In this document: one piece after another, positions 36,147 to 45,823 of the stretch
How the letters are laid out: each line of letters opens with the position of its first letter
Position numbering within the stretch: the stretch's first letter is position 1
Origin: Microcystis aeruginosa Ma_SC_T_19800800_S464
GTDB taxonomy: Bacteria > Cyanobacteriota > Cyanobacteriia > Cyanobacteriales > Microcystaceae
NCBI GenBank assembly: GCA_007095785.1
Contig: SFBL01000083.1
Location: 1-64,000 of the forward strand
DNA: 64,000 nt
Direction: 5' to 3'
Notes under the pieces: model-generated
Databases searched by the model: none
What the model saw: only the letters and a program-made list of their open reading frames with translations
What the model was told of the DNA's origin: nothing
Translations under genes and position numbers: made by a program

Positions 36147-37787
36147 CTAACTGTTAATAGCGTAATGATAGGTACTACCATTAGATTCCATAGGTATCAA
36201 CCACTGGGAGATAGTTTCTAGTTTTTGACGGATTTGATCAAGATGATCCTGCACAGGTTGCAGGAAAGTTTCGTACTGTTGTACCTGAGTTTTCAAACGC
36301 AATAATGCCAGATTAGCATCACGCCATTGTCGCTCCTGTTCTTCAAATTCACGAGTTTTTTGCTCTAAATCCGACCATTGACCCTCAATACTATCGCCGC
36401 TTTTTTGTAAATCCTCTTGTAGTCGCTTAATTTTTGCGGCTAAACGTTGACTTTCTTGGAGATTATTTTGATAATTATCGGCCAACAGCATTAACACTGG
36501 TTCAAAGCCAGATTTTTGAGTATCTTCTGGGGATAAAATACCCTGTCTCCGCTGCAAAATTTTCAGATGTTGAGAGCGAATAGCTTGCCTTTCCTGGAGA
36601 TTACGTCTTTGTCCGACTAAAGTTGCCGCCAGCATACCTTTTTTTTCCTGTTCCTCGGCTAATTCTTTTTCTAAATTAGCTCGCTCGGATTCATCTATTC
36701 TGGCCATTCTTGCTTCTAATTCTTCCACGGTTTGGCATTGCAGAGTTAATTCTTCCTCTTGGTCGTTGACAAAAATTTCCCAGCGCTTGAGGTCTGTTTG
36801 TAAGTTCTTAACTAAGCTCTCCAATTCTTCTAAAGGCATTTTTTCAAGAGCTTCTAGATCGACTTTACCATCAAAATCTAGTTCTTCCCCTTGCAGGAGA
36901 CGAAGGAGCATTTGTCGAGTAGAATCAGTGGTTTGTAGGCTGAGGTTAAGGCACTCGAATAATTCCTGTTTTTGACTCAGAACAGTTTCTTGTATTTGTA
37001 ATTGTATTTTAGCCGTTTCCAAAGCATTGCGACTCGTCTGTAATTCCCTAGCTCTTTGTTCTAGATAATCCAGCATTTCATCGTTGGCAACCTGACGATT
37101 TTCCACAGCTTTTTTCTGCTCCTCTAAACTCTGCCAACAACTATTTAAAATAGTCTGTTGTTCCTGCACAGATTCAAGAGTGGAATAGAGAATTTGTGAG
37201 GGAGAATTGCCCCGATCATGATTATTAGCTAAACGCTCCGCTAGAGCGCGAATAAATTGTTGTTGTTCTGGAGAAAGATTGGGGTAGGAGTTACAATTTA
37301 TTTGTCCTTCTTCCAGTTGTCGCTGTTGCTCGTTTAATTGTTGTTTTAGGGTTTCCAGTTCTTGTCTCTTGCGCTCTAAATACTCGAATTCTGCCTCTAT
37401 TTGCTCAATTTGCTCGATTCTTGTCTCCATTTCCATTTTCTGGCGGTTGAGAATCTCGCTTTGATAGGTGAGGGATTGTTTCCACTGCTCGATTTTCTCT
37501 TGATCTTTCTTGCTGCGCTCCATCAAACGGGAAATCTTTTGCAGTTGCCGCACCATCTCCGCTCCCGCTAATTCCGGGTTTCCTTGTAGTTGACGATTAT
37601 TGCTCAAATTTACCAAGAGAAGCGCACCTTCACCCAGGGAGTTAGTTTCGTCGTAGGTTAGGATATCTTCCCCTGGTATGGCACTCCACGTCTGATCTTT
37701 ATGCTGACAGGCCAATAGTTTTAATTCGGTTTTGTAACCACCGATAAAACCTCTAGTCTGTTTTTTTACTTCTGCAAGGTATAGCAC
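36147..37787 (-). CDS. hmpF: HmpF-like pilus motility/taxis protein
   Basis: A 546-residue long coiled-coil protein. The N-terminal 60 residues (LYLAEVKKQTRGFIGGYKTE, LKLLACQHKDQTWSAIPGED) match the start of HmpF, a cyanobacterial protein needed for type IV pilus-driven motility and phototaxis. From residue 80 the sequence is almost all heptad-type helix, rich in Glu, Gln, Leu and Lys. The start is taken as GTG 37787, because homologues begin at LYLAEVKK and GAGGA lies about 10 bases upstream; an ATG at 37844 would add 19 unrelated residues. The pilH-pilI-pilJ taxis genes lie 4 kb away on the other strand, with the mobile element nest between. Confidence 0.85.
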   Translation of the reverse strand: MLYLAEVKKQTRGFIGGYKTELKLLACQHKDQTWSAIPGEDILTYDETNSLGEGALLLVNLSNNRQLQGNPELAGAEMVRQLQKISRLMERSKKDQEKIEQWKQSLTYQSEILNRQKMEMETRIEQIEQIEAEFEYLERKRQELETLKQQLNEQQRQLEEGQINCNSYPNLSPEQQQFIRALAERLANNHDRGNSPSQILYSTLESVQEQQTILNSCWQSLEEQKKAVENRQVANDEMLDYLEQRARELQTSRNALETAKIQLQIQETVLSQKQELFECLNLSLQTTDSTRQMLLRLLQGEELDFDGKVDLEALEKMPLEELESLVKNLQTDLKRWEIFVNDQEEELTLQCQTVEELEARMARIDESERANLEKELAEEQEKKGMLAATLVGQRRNLQERQAIRSQHLKILQRRQGILSPEDTQKSGFEPVLMLLADNYQNNLQESQRLAAKIKRLQEDLQKSGDSIEGQWSDLEQKTREFEEQERQWRDANLALLRLKTQVQQYETFLQPVQDHLDQIRQKLETISQWLIPMESNGSTYHYAINS

Positions 37788-38252
37788 GAGTAGTCGTCCT
37801 CTATAATAAAAGTCTTTGTCATCGATTTTAGAGAGCGTTGCCAATCAAGGCTAGGAGCGGCCCGTCTATGGTTTGGTGTGTAACCATCCGATCCCAAAAA
37901 TTTTTTAATTTCTATCATTCGAGTTTTTATTTTTGATCCATACATTTGTTCTCAATTTTCCCTCTTCCCCACTGGAAAATTTTTGGAGATTTTTCAGAGC
38001 GAATTTACTGTCCTAGTCTCAAAAAATTTGGCAGTCAATCTCATAAATCGGCTCGTGTTTTCTGACTCTTTTCACCTCTGGCTGCAGTGTGAATAAGCTG
38101 ATCACACATCTAAATTATTGGTTAAGACGGCCTGAGAGTGAGAAGCAAAGATAGAAGTTGGTTCTTTTGTACTGAAAATTTCCTAGGCCAGTTTAAATGC
38201 AGTCAAGCTTACTGAAAAATATGTTACATAATTAGCTTATCAGATTTATTAT

Positions 38253-38355
38253 TATAGCGGTATGCAGTCGAATCAGGTATACTGCAACAAGCTATAAGTC
38301 AGTCTAGGCAAGACGATGGGATGGTCTGTATCTCACTCAAGCGAATACCGCTATA
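38253..38355. repeat. MITE-like element with 11-bp terminal inverted repeats
   Basis: TATAGCGGTAT at 38253-38263 and ATACCGCTATA at 38345-38355 are perfect inverted repeats bounding 103 bases with no frame. TA dinucleotides at both tips would fit target duplication by an IS630/Tc1-type transposase. The inner segment CTATAAGTCAG also occurs near 58190. The rest of 37845-38876 holds no supported gene, only G/T-rich repeats and one copy of the dispersed AAGATAACTGCT repeat near 38660. Confidence 0.55.
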
Positions 38356-38917
38356 GTGACAAGAGGAGGTAATACTAAATCCTGTTTAAAAGGTATAGGA
38401 GAGTGGTGTGTCTGGTGTGGGTTGTAGGTTGTGGGGTGTGGGGAAAAGGGAGCACCGGAGCTGCGGAGTGGGGAGCAGGGAGAAACAATTTATAATTTGA
38501 GAGTTAATCACACTATTAAAAACGGATTTGGTCTGAGAGAGCGTTTCTCATCAAGATGAAGTATGACGGCATTTGGCATCATCCCCAGACGACCAGCTAC
38601 TGTTCCAGCCTTCCCCAGTTCCAGCCTTCCCAAAAACCGGAGAATTCGTACCTGACAATTAAGATAACTGCTTCTCCTAGACTAAAAGAAATAGGTCCTA
38701 TTGGGGGAGATTCCGAGAAATTATGGAAGCAAGCTGCAATGAAAGCGAGATTCGCAGTATTTTACTATGGGATGGGGCTTTTCAAGGGGCAAAGTAATTC
38801 GCCCCAGGGTTTCCCTCATCAATGCTGACTTTGTATACAATTCTCAAAAACTATGTTATCATAAATATAGTGTCTTGATGACTTTTATGTACAAAGCGTA
38901 CAAATTCAGACTTAAGC

Positions 38918-40454
38918 GTGCGACTCGTTCCTACCAAAAGTCTAACAGACGTGGGTAGGGCAAGGTCAAGAACCTTGACAACTCAATAACCGTGATGGTG
39001 AAAGTCCATCCCTCCAGATGATGGAGTGACAGCATAACCCCTTCCTGTGAAGAATGGTCATCAAAATAGGAAAAGCGGTTAAACGGCAGTAATGATGAAT
39101 CTGACATCAAATCCTGTCTAGCATCTAACTATGTGTATGAATAAGAACTTCCGTCAGAAGTATCGTTACTGAAACCTAGCCTACACAGATTATTGGCTGG
39201 CAACAAAAATGTTAACAAGCTAACGTACTGGGAAAAGGTATAGTTCAACCAGAATCATCTACACAACTTCGGTACAGAGGAAGACACTAAAGTTAGGAAT
39301 ACGGTTGTTGGGAACGAAGTAACCCTTATGAATCTCTTAGATAGGTCGAAATCCAAGTAGTAACCAGCGCAAGACTCATATAGGGAAAGATTGTGTAAGA
39401 AGCTAAAGCCTATCTGTAGTAGATAAGGATATGCTGATGTACACACTGCTCAATGGAATGAATGGTCTTAAGTAGTAATGACAAAGTTATGAACACGGCA
39501 TTAAAACCGATGTATGAATGGAAGGACATCAACTGGCGAAAAGCCGAAAGATGTGTCTTTAAGTTACAAAAAAGAATATTCAAAGCCAGTCAACGGGGTG
39601 ATGTCAAATTAGTCCACAAATTACCAAGGCTAATCCTAAAAAGCTGGTACGCCAAACTGATAGCCGTCAGACGGGTGGGCCAAGGCAATCAAGGCAAGAA
39701 AACCGCAGGAGTTGATGGGATAAAATCCCTAACACCCAAACAAAGAATGGCACTTGCTAAGAATATAAGACTTGGCAATAAATCAAAGCCAACCCCACAG
39801 GTTGTCTTAATCAAAAGACTAAATCCAATCATAAGAGGGGTGGAGTAATTACTATTCATCAGTAGTAAGCTCAAAAACTTTCACAGATTGTGATTACTAT
39901 TTCTTTGAAAAACTCAAAAGATGGGGATACAGACGACACCCAATGAAAAACCGAACTTGGATAATGCGTAAATATTGGCATACTGAGGGAAAAGATAATT
40001 GGGTATTCAGCACAAGAGAAGGTAAAAACTTCTCCAAACTAGCAAGACACCTAGATACAAAAGTCGTAAGATACGTCAAGGTGAGAGGGAATAAAAGTCC
40101 CTAGTATGGGGATTTAATATATTGGAGTAGTCGTATGAGTAAACACCCAGAAATCCCACCAGAAAAAGCTGTTTTACTCAAAAGACAGCAAGGACGCTGT
40201 GCATATTGTGGATTACATTTCCAAGATGGAGACATACTCGAAACCGACCACATTATTCCCAAATCTCAAGGGGGTAAAAACAATCGAGATAATAAGCAGT
40301 TACTCCATCGACATTGCCACGATTCTAAAACTGCATTAGATAAAACTGGTACTCATGACAAAGAGCCATTGGAGAGAGGAGCGGTGTGAGGTGAAAGTCT
40401 CACGCACCGTTTTGAAGCCGAGCCAGGATGGTGACATATCTGGCTTAGGGCAAC
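38918..40454 (+). ncRNA. Group II intron (about 1537 nt) inserted in tnpB
   Basis: The 5' end is GTGCGACTCG, the classical group IIB start. It is followed by domain I-like sequence (CAAGGTCAAGAACCTTGAC, ATAACCGTGATGGTGAAAGT). A maturase remnant lies in domain IV. Domain V is at 40379-40413: GAGCGGTGTGAGGTGAAAGT then CTCACGCACCG, with the AGC catalytic triad. Domain VI follows (AAGCCGAGCCAGG pairing near CCTAAGCC-type sequence) and the 3' end is CAAC at 40454, a normal AY end. Excision leaves tnpB exactly in frame, which fixes both ends. Confidence 0.88.
39489..40389 (+). pseudogene. Group II intron maturase (reverse transcriptase) with the RT core deleted
   Basis: The first part (39489-39830) is the RT N-terminal domain: MYEWKDINWRKAERCVFKLQ, FKASQRGDVKLVHKL, VRRVGQGNQGKKTAGVDGIK. 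It passes straight from NKSKPTP into VVLIKRLNPIIRG, the start of the maturase X domain, so some 300 residues of fingers and palm, including the catalytic Asp-Asp, are gone. A four-G run at 39837-39840 shifts the frame; one base fewer restores WSNYYSSVVSSKTF. A TAG at 40102 interrupts the next part. The end (40135-40389) is an HNH nuclease domain (RCAYCGLHFQDGDILETDHI with CHDSKTALD). At least three independent lesions make it a pseudogene. Confidence 0.88.
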
Positions 40455-41309
40455 CCAATACCGAGCAAGAAATAGCCTTAGCTAAAAGCTTTCGCTTTTG
40501 TCGTTGGTTTTGGAATTATTCATTGAATTTATGCCAAGAAACCTATCAAACCACAGGAAAAGGACTGACACGAAACTATATTCAGGGACTATTGCCTAGT
40601 CTCAACAAAGAATATGAGTGGTTGACAGATGCTTATTCCCAGTGTTTACAGGTTGTTGCTTTGAACTTATCGCCAGCTTATCAAAACTTCTTTGAGAAAC
40701 GAGCTAGATTGCCGAGATTCAAATCCAAACATGGTAAACAATCAATTAGCTATCTGGCTAACGTCAAGTTTGAGGGGGATTATCTAAAACTTCCTAAAAT
40801 TGGCTCGGTCTATTGTGTTCATCATCGGGAATTTGCAGGAACAATTAAAACTGTTACTATCTCAAAAAACCCAGACGGTAAATACTACGCTTCTGTTTTA
40901 GTTGACCCTTCGGCTCCGCTCAGGGTCAACGTCGAGGGAAGTCGAGACGTTGATGAAGGATTAGATCCCCTTGAGACATCAAAGGATGGAAAAGCGATAG
41001 GAATTGATTTAGGATTAACTCATTTTTGTATTACCAGCAATGGCAGTAAATATGATAATCCTAGACATTTAGCCAAACATCAACGTAATCTAAAAAGGAA
41101 ACAACAGAGGCTATCCTGTAAAAAGAAGGGAAGTAACAACCGTCAAAAAGCTAGAGGTAAAGTAGCTAAAGTTCACTCTAAAATCTCAAGATGTCGTGAG
41201 GATTTTCTCCACAAGCTATCCCGTAAGATAGTTAACGAAAACCAAGTTATTGCGGTAGAAAATCTGAATGTCAAAGGCATGGTACGCAATCATAATTTAG
41301 CTAAGGCTA

Positions 41310-41428
41310 AGTAGGTAGGTGGAATTAAATATAAGATGAACGTAGGTTGGGTTGAAGCATGAAACCCAACGCCCGCATGGGTTACGAAGTGCGCTAACCC
41401 ATCCTACAAATAATTGTGCCTCCCCACT
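41310..41428. mobile_element. 119-bp MITE inserted in tnpB at a TA target
   Basis: The terminal inverted repeats are AGTAGGTAGG on the left and AGTGGGGAGG (reverse complement of the right end). The element is flanked by TA on both sides (41308-41309 and 41429-41430). Deleting it with one TA gives the intact TnpB frame. It contains the inverted block GTTGGGTTGAAGCATGAAAC with CCAAC. A partial copy lies at 6056-6148 in opposite orientation. TA duplication points to mobilisation by an IS630/Tc1-type transposase, not encoded here. Confidence 0.85.
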
Positions 41429-41663
41429 TATTAGTGATTATGGTTGGGGGATGTTTTGTATAATGCTTAAATACAAGGCAGAATGGCAAGGAAAAACCTG
41501 TAGGGAAGTTGATAGGTTTTTCCCTAGTTCTAAAACTTGTCCTGTCTGTCTGAATCAAGTGGGTAGTTTGTCCCTTAATATTAGAATATGGACTTGTGTA
41601 TATTGTCAGACAACTCATGACCGGGACATCAAGGCGGCGATAAATATCAAAAACGAGGCCTGA

Positions 41664-41794
41664 CGGATATTGTCGTTAGGAAAAGCGCGATACTGCCTAG
41701 GTCGGGGATATAAGACCAAAAACTGGGCGTAAGTCCGTCTTGAGGCAATCCCGCATGAAATAGGAAGCTCTCAACTCGGTTGAGAGTAGTTCAC
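41664..41794 (+). ncRNA. Predicted omega (right-end) RNA region of the TnpB element
   Basis: In TnpB elements the guide RNA overlaps the 3' end of tnpB and ends at the right end, with the guide taken from flanking DNA. Here 41664-41794 holds several short stems (TAAGACC/GGGCGTAAGTCC, GTCTTGAGGC/GCCTAGGTC-like) and the final hairpin CTCTCAACTCGGTTGAGAG before GTTCAC. The guide would begin at 41795 with CAGTGGAATTGGGAAC. The role is inferred from the family; the exact RNA ends are not visible. Confidence 0.5.
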
Positions 41795-41989
41795 CAGTGG
41801 AATTGGGAACTATAGAGATGAAACCCGAAAGGGTGAATCAAGTCCTTGTTTAGGGGGAAAACCCCTCGTAAATTTCAGATTGCGTTGGAGGCAAAAATGG
41901 GAGCAATTTCGGAGCATCGGGTCAACGGGAACTATTATCGGGCATCTTTTGCCATTGTTGTCCTTGGCAGCCTAGCTAGGTAGGGAGTT

Positions 41990-42355
41990 ATGAGCGAAAT
42001 ATTGCTAGTAGAAGACAGCCAAACTCAACGGGAACTGATCTGTGATCTACTCCGTAATAGCGGCATTAAGGTCACGATCGCCACGGATGGGGTAGAAGCC
42101 CTCGAATATATCCAGAGAGGCAATCCCGATCTCGTCGTCCTCGATATCGTCATGCCCCGCATGAATGGTTATGAGGTGTGTCGTCGTCTCAAGTCGGATG
42201 CAAAAACCAAAAATATCCCGGTGGTCATCTGTTCCTCGAAAGGGGAAGTCTTTGATCGCTATTGGGGCATGAAAATCGGAGCCGATGCCTACATTGTCAA
42301 ACCCTTTGAACCGATTGAGTTCATTTATACCATTAAACAACTGTTGCGCCGATAA
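41990..42355 (+). CDS. pilH: Response regulator PilH (CheY-like)
   Basis: A 121-residue single receiver domain with Glu8-Asp9 in the acid pocket, phospho-acceptor Asp52 in LVVLDIVMPRMNGYE and the conserved Lys in AYIVKPFEPIEF. There is no output domain. With the CheW-like and MCP genes that follow it matches the order pilH-pilI-pilJ (hmpB-hmpC-hmpD in filamentous cyanobacteria), which controls type IV pilus twitching and phototaxis. The PatA-like pilG that often comes first is not upstream; a mobile element lies there instead. Confidence 0.88.
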   Translation: MSEILLVEDSQTQRELICDLLRNSGIKVTIATDGVEALEYIQRGNPDLVVLDIVMPRMNGYEVCRRLKSDAKTKNIPVVICSSKGEVFDRYWGMKIGADAYIVKPFEPIEFIYTIKQLLRR

Positions 42356-42446
42356 AATCGCCCTTTCTGGGGACAGTCTAGCTATGGCATAGGTCAAGAC
42401 AGCTAAAAACGCCGCCCGAAATATTAGTTGCAAGAGAACGAAACTA

Positions 42447-42977
42447 ATGCTTAACAACGCTGATTTTTTTACTGGTAACGCTCAAAATATCGCCCCCGAC
42501 AATCAGGAATTACAAACTCCCGTCGGTGAACTGTACTTGCGATTTTATCTACCCTCTCAGGACGAGCTTGCCCTTAGTGCCGTGGGCATTGGCGAGGTAA
42601 TGCAGCAACCACTCGATCGCATTACCCCCATTCCCAATGCTTCACCCTTGCTCCTCGGCACGATCAATCTCCGGGGTCAAGTGATCTGGGTGGCGGATCT
42701 CGGTCAATTTTTGGGGGATAGCAGCCCCTTAAACACCGATCGAGCCGAAATTCCCATAATTGCGATCAAAGAAGAGGAAACGATCCTCGGTTTAGCGGTG
42801 GAACGTTTGGGAGATATGGAATGGCTCGACCCAGATCAACTAGGTAGTGCCGCCAGTATTCCCGATCCGATCGCCCCCTATGTGCAGGGAGAGTGGATTC
42901 TGAGCCAAGAATCCAAAAAAACCTTAAGACTACTCGATTATCTGGCCATAATCCGTTCTGCCCGTTGGGCAGCTTAA
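42447..42977 (+). CDS. pilI: CheW-like taxis adaptor PilI
   Basis: A 176-residue CheW-domain protein (LYLRFYLPSQDELALSAVGI, NASPLLLGTINLRGQVIWVA, LGLAVERLGDMEWLDPDQLG, PYVQGEWIL). It couples the chemoreceptor PilJ to a CheA-type histidine kinase. It lies 91 bases after pilH and 94 before pilJ. No CheA (pilL/hmpE) gene follows in this window. Confidence 0.88.
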   Translation: MLNNADFFTGNAQNIAPDNQELQTPVGELYLRFYLPSQDELALSAVGIGEVMQQPLDRITPIPNASPLLLGTINLRGQVIWVADLGQFLGDSSPLNTDRAEIPIIAIKEEETILGLAVERLGDMEWLDPDQLGSAASIPDPIAPYVQGEWILSQESKKTLRLLDYLAIIRSARWAA

Positions 42978-43071
42978 AACCTGAAAAAAAATAGCAGAAT
43001 AAGATTTATAGCAATTCTTTCTTTAAGCTACTAACTACTTCACCACTTTAACTTTACTAGGGGAGGGGCAA

Positions 43072-45750
43072 ATGCCGTCAGGGACAGAATACGCGAAACT
43101 CTATGGAAAGGCTAACACCGCCTATTGCCAGGGCAACCTTGAGGATGCCGCCGTCATTGTCAAAGAGATGATCAGCAAGTATCCGGAGGATGCCAATGTC
43201 ATGCTTTTACAGGGCCACATTCATCTAGGACTACAACAATACAGCTTGGCCGAGGAACGTTACGAAAAAGTGCTGCAATTGGCTAAAAATTCCCCCAATC
43301 GCTCCGATCTAGTCGATTATGCCAGACGAGGTCTCGATCAGATTCGGCAATTGGGTTTTGAAGCCGAGGAGGGAGATTTTACAATCGCTGCTACGGAAAG
43401 CATTGCCTACAGCGAGGCAGCTTTCGATCCAGGTCAAGGTTTTAACCATTCTCGGTTCGGGAAGTCGCAAGGGGCTGAACCTGATGGGCAAAATAAAGGA
43501 ATGGATTGGAATAGTAGTCTTTTCCATGAGGAGGATCCCGGCGAGCCTACGGTAAGTAAAGTCCATTCCTATGACGATGATTTTGAGGAATCGGAGGAAA
43601 CTGGCTTTAGTTCCCTTACCCTGTCCAGTTCAGGCTCTCATGGTTCCCAGTGGTCTGGCGATTCTAGGGAGGGGGAACCCCCTTTCCCCTTTTTAGAAGC
43701 GGCGGAGATTGACTCGCTGCAAGAAGAGTGGGACGGTGAGTTAGGGTCAACGGGAGAAGCCACTTTTATGGTTTCCTCTGACCTAGGGGGAAATCCCCTC
43801 ACCGGTAGAGATCAGGAGTTATCCTATACCGATACCCTAAAAGAAAGCACTTTTGCCATCGACCCAGAATCGACCCAGCGACAAGCGGCAAAAACCGGCC
43901 TTAATCAGGGCAGAGTCACTCAAAAAAGATACGAGGAGGAAGACACCGGAGATTTTAGGGAACCAGAACTCAATGATGAGGATTTAGATGGTTTTTCCCG
44001 ACCGGCTCTGACGGATAGGACCCAAAGACTGGGGGAATCGGAGCTATTTACCCGTTCGGGAGAGGAAGCTTTAAGTGCTGGTTTTGTCCTCGAACCCAGT
44101 ACGCGCCTTAATGCCAGTTTTGGTGTGGGAGAGCCTAGTTTTAATCCTTCTCGTCTAAAAATCGCCAATGACAAAAGAGATAGTCATCTTGCCCATGCTT
44201 CCGAGCGCTTGCTCAAGCCAGTGGTGGAAGTCAATCTGGGCAAATTAGCCTTTTTTGTCAATGCTTCTTTAGGCAAAAAACAACTAATCCTAGCGGCTTT
44301 AGCGGGTATTACCCCTGTAATCATAATTTTTGCCGTTAGTACCACCTCTTGGCTTTCTACGCTCTTAGCTGCCAAACCAGCCCCGAATAGCCAGGCAAAA
44401 ACCGAAAAGGTTGCCCCGAAACCAGCCCCGAAACCGTCAGCATCAGCCAGTCTTTCCCCCTTCAGTCAACCGGTACTAACCACGATGTTATTAACCGGAC
44501 TGGGAACCTTGGCGGTGACTTGGCTAGGCCTACAGTTGCTAATTAGTCAGATTAAGCGCAGTCTCAACGATCTGCAAAGCCAATTCGAGCATCTCTCGGA
44601 AGGTGATTTTAACGCTCAAGCAACGATCTACTCAGAAGATGAGTTCGGTCAACTGGCCAATCGGTTCAATCAGATGGCCCGGGTGGTGCTAACTACCACC
44701 ACGGAAGCCCAACGCCGCGCCGCCGAAACGGAACGGGAACGGGAAAACCTACAAAGGCAAGTGATTCGACTGCTCGATGATGTGGAAGGAGCGGCTCGGG
44801 GGGATCTAACCGTGGAAGCGGAGGTAAGTGCCGATGTGTTAGGGGCGGTGGCCGATGCTTTTAATTTGACGATCCAAAACCTGCGCGAAATTGTCCGACA
44901 GGTGAAAAAAGCGGCAAAACAGGTGAATCAAGGCAGTACCAATAGTGAATCTTTCGCCCGCAATCAGTCTAGCGATGCCCTGCGGATGGCGGAGGAATTG
45001 GCCGTCACCCTTAATTCGGTACAGATGATGACCGACTCAATTCAACGGGTGGCAGAAAACGCTAGGGAAGCCGAAGAAGTCGCCCGCACTTCCTCGATTA
45101 CTGCCCTGAAGGGGGGCGATTCCGTGGAAAGAACCGTGGCAGGAATTCTACAAATCCGCGAGACAGTATCAGAAACAGCGCGAAAAGTCAAGCGTTTGGC
45201 GGAAGCTTCCCAGGAAATCTCGAAAATTGTTGCGGTAGTCTCTCAGATTGCCTCGCGGACTAATTTATTGGCTCTTAATGCCTCGATTCAAGCGGCGCGA
45301 GCAGGAGATGCGGGCCGCGGTTTTGCGGTTGTGGCCGATGAGGTGCGTCAGTTGGCCGATAGAGCCGCTAAATCTCTTAAGGAAATTGAACAGATCGTTT
45401 TACAGATTCAATCGGAAACGGGTTCGGTAATGATGGCGATGGAGGAAGGGATTCAACAGGTTATCGATGTCACCGAGCGCTCGGAACAGGCGAAGAAGTC
45501 CCTAGAAGATATTATCCAAGTTTCTAACCGCATCGATACGCTGGTGCGATCGATTACCGCCGATACGGTTAAACAACGGGAAAATTCCCTCAATGTCGCC
45601 CAAGTTATGCAGTCGGTGGAGTTAACCGCTCAGGAAACTTCCCAAGAATCCCAACGGGTGGCCGGTTCTCTGCAAAAATTGGTGAGTATCTCCCTGGAGC
45701 TGCTGTCTTCGGTAGAACGGTTTAAGGTAGACTCGGAAGATGATCGATAA
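43072..45750 (+). CDS. pilJ: Methyl-accepting chemotaxis protein PilJ with N-terminal TPR-like region
   Basis: An 892-residue receptor. Residues 1-100 form a TPR-like helical region ([40 protein letters not shown]). Residues 100-395 are a long acidic, Ser-rich disordered linker. Two transmembrane helices lie near 403-425 ([18 protein letters not shown]) and 470-492 ([20 protein letters not shown]) with a very short loop, so there is hardly any periplasmic sensor. HAMP follows (about 495-545), then the signalling hairpin near 714-770 ([35 protein letters not shown]). It senses input for type IV pilus movement, probably from inside the cell. Confidence 0.88.
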   Translation: MPSGTEYAKLYGKANTAYCQGNLEDAAVIVKEMISKYPEDANVMLLQGHIHLGLQQYSLAEERYEKVLQLAKNSPNRSDLVDYARRGLDQIRQLGFEAEEGDFTIAATESIAYSEAAFDPGQGFNHSRFGKSQGAEPDGQNKGMDWNSSLFHEEDPGEPTVSKVHSYDDDFEESEETGFSSLTLSSSGSHGSQWSGDSREGEPPFPFLEAAEIDSLQEEWDGELGSTGEATFMVSSDLGGNPLTGRDQELSYTDTLKESTFAIDPESTQRQAAKTGLNQGRVTQKRYEEEDTGDFREPELNDEDLDGFSRPALTDRTQRLGESELFTRSGEEALSAGFVLEPSTRLNASFGVGEPSFNPSRLKIANDKRDSHLAHASERLLKPVVEVNLGKLAFFVNASLGKKQLILAALAGITPVIIIFAVSTTSWLSTLLAAKPAPNSQAKTEKVAPKPAPKPSASASLSPFSQPVLTTMLLTGLGTLAVTWLGLQLLISQIKRSLNDLQSQFEHLSEGDFNAQATIYSEDEFGQLANRFNQMARVVLTTTTEAQRRAAETERERENLQRQVIRLLDDVEGAARGDLTVEAEVSADVLGAVADAFNLTIQNLREIVRQVKKAAKQVNQGSTNSESFARNQSSDALRMAEELAVTLNSVQMMTDSIQRVAENAREAEEVARTSSITALKGGDSVERTVAGILQIRETVSETARKVKRLAEASQEISKIVAVVSQIASRTNLLALNASIQAARAGDAGRGFAVVADEVRQLADRAAKSLKEIEQIVLQIQSETGSVMMAMEEGIQQVIDVTERSEQAKKSLEDIIQVSNRIDTLVRSITADTVKQRENSLNVAQVMQSVELTAQETSQESQRVAGSLQKLVSISLELLSSVERFKVDSEDDR

Positions 45751-45823
45751 TCGGTGAGCGGTAATCGGTGAGTTATTGATTGGCCGCTATCCCTCAAGAT
45801 TGACCGCTAGAGTGAGTAAAGTT

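Larger units (their letters stand above)
38887..41663 (+). pseudogene. tnpB: TnpB RNA-guided nuclease gene, split into three by an intron and a MITE
   Basis: The three parts are 38887-38917, 40455-41309 and 41431-41663. Joined, they give 1119 bases, exactly 373 codons, one frame, a 372-residue protein of normal TnpB length. The first joint reads KFRLK-PNTEQE across the intron; the second reads NLAKA-ISDYGWG across the MITE. The RuvC acidic residues are present: Asp in AIGIDLGLTHF, Glu in AVENLNVKGM and Asp in THDRDIKAAI. The zinc finger CPVC/CVYC is intact. TnpB is a programmable nuclease guided by RNA from the element's right end. As it stands, the gene can work only if the intron is spliced, and the MITE adds a stop (TAG at 41312-41314) that would still cut the protein short. 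Confidence 0.85.
38878..41794 (+). mobile_element. IS200/IS605-group (TnpB-only) element carrying two nested insertions
   Basis: This is the host element for a group II intron and a MITE. Only tnpB is present; no Y1 transposase (tnpA) is visible. The right end is taken at GTTCAC (41789-41794), just after a perfect 8-bp hairpin CTCTCAAC/GTTGAGAG, the usual layout of IS605-group right ends. The left end is not determined; TTGAT occurs at 38875-38879 and is a plausible target motif, but this is a guess. The insertion lies between hmpF and pilH and interrupts no gene I can recognise. Confidence 0.7.

Noticed and set aside
38556-38828. A 90-codon open frame between hmpF and the IS element
   Set aside because: It runs through a dispersed repeat copy, has no ribosome site and an unnatural composition; not supported as a gene.
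40355-41314. TnpB as a free 319-residue gene starting at 40355
   Set aside because: The first 33 codons lie in the intron's domain V and VI; the true start is in the first exon at 38887.
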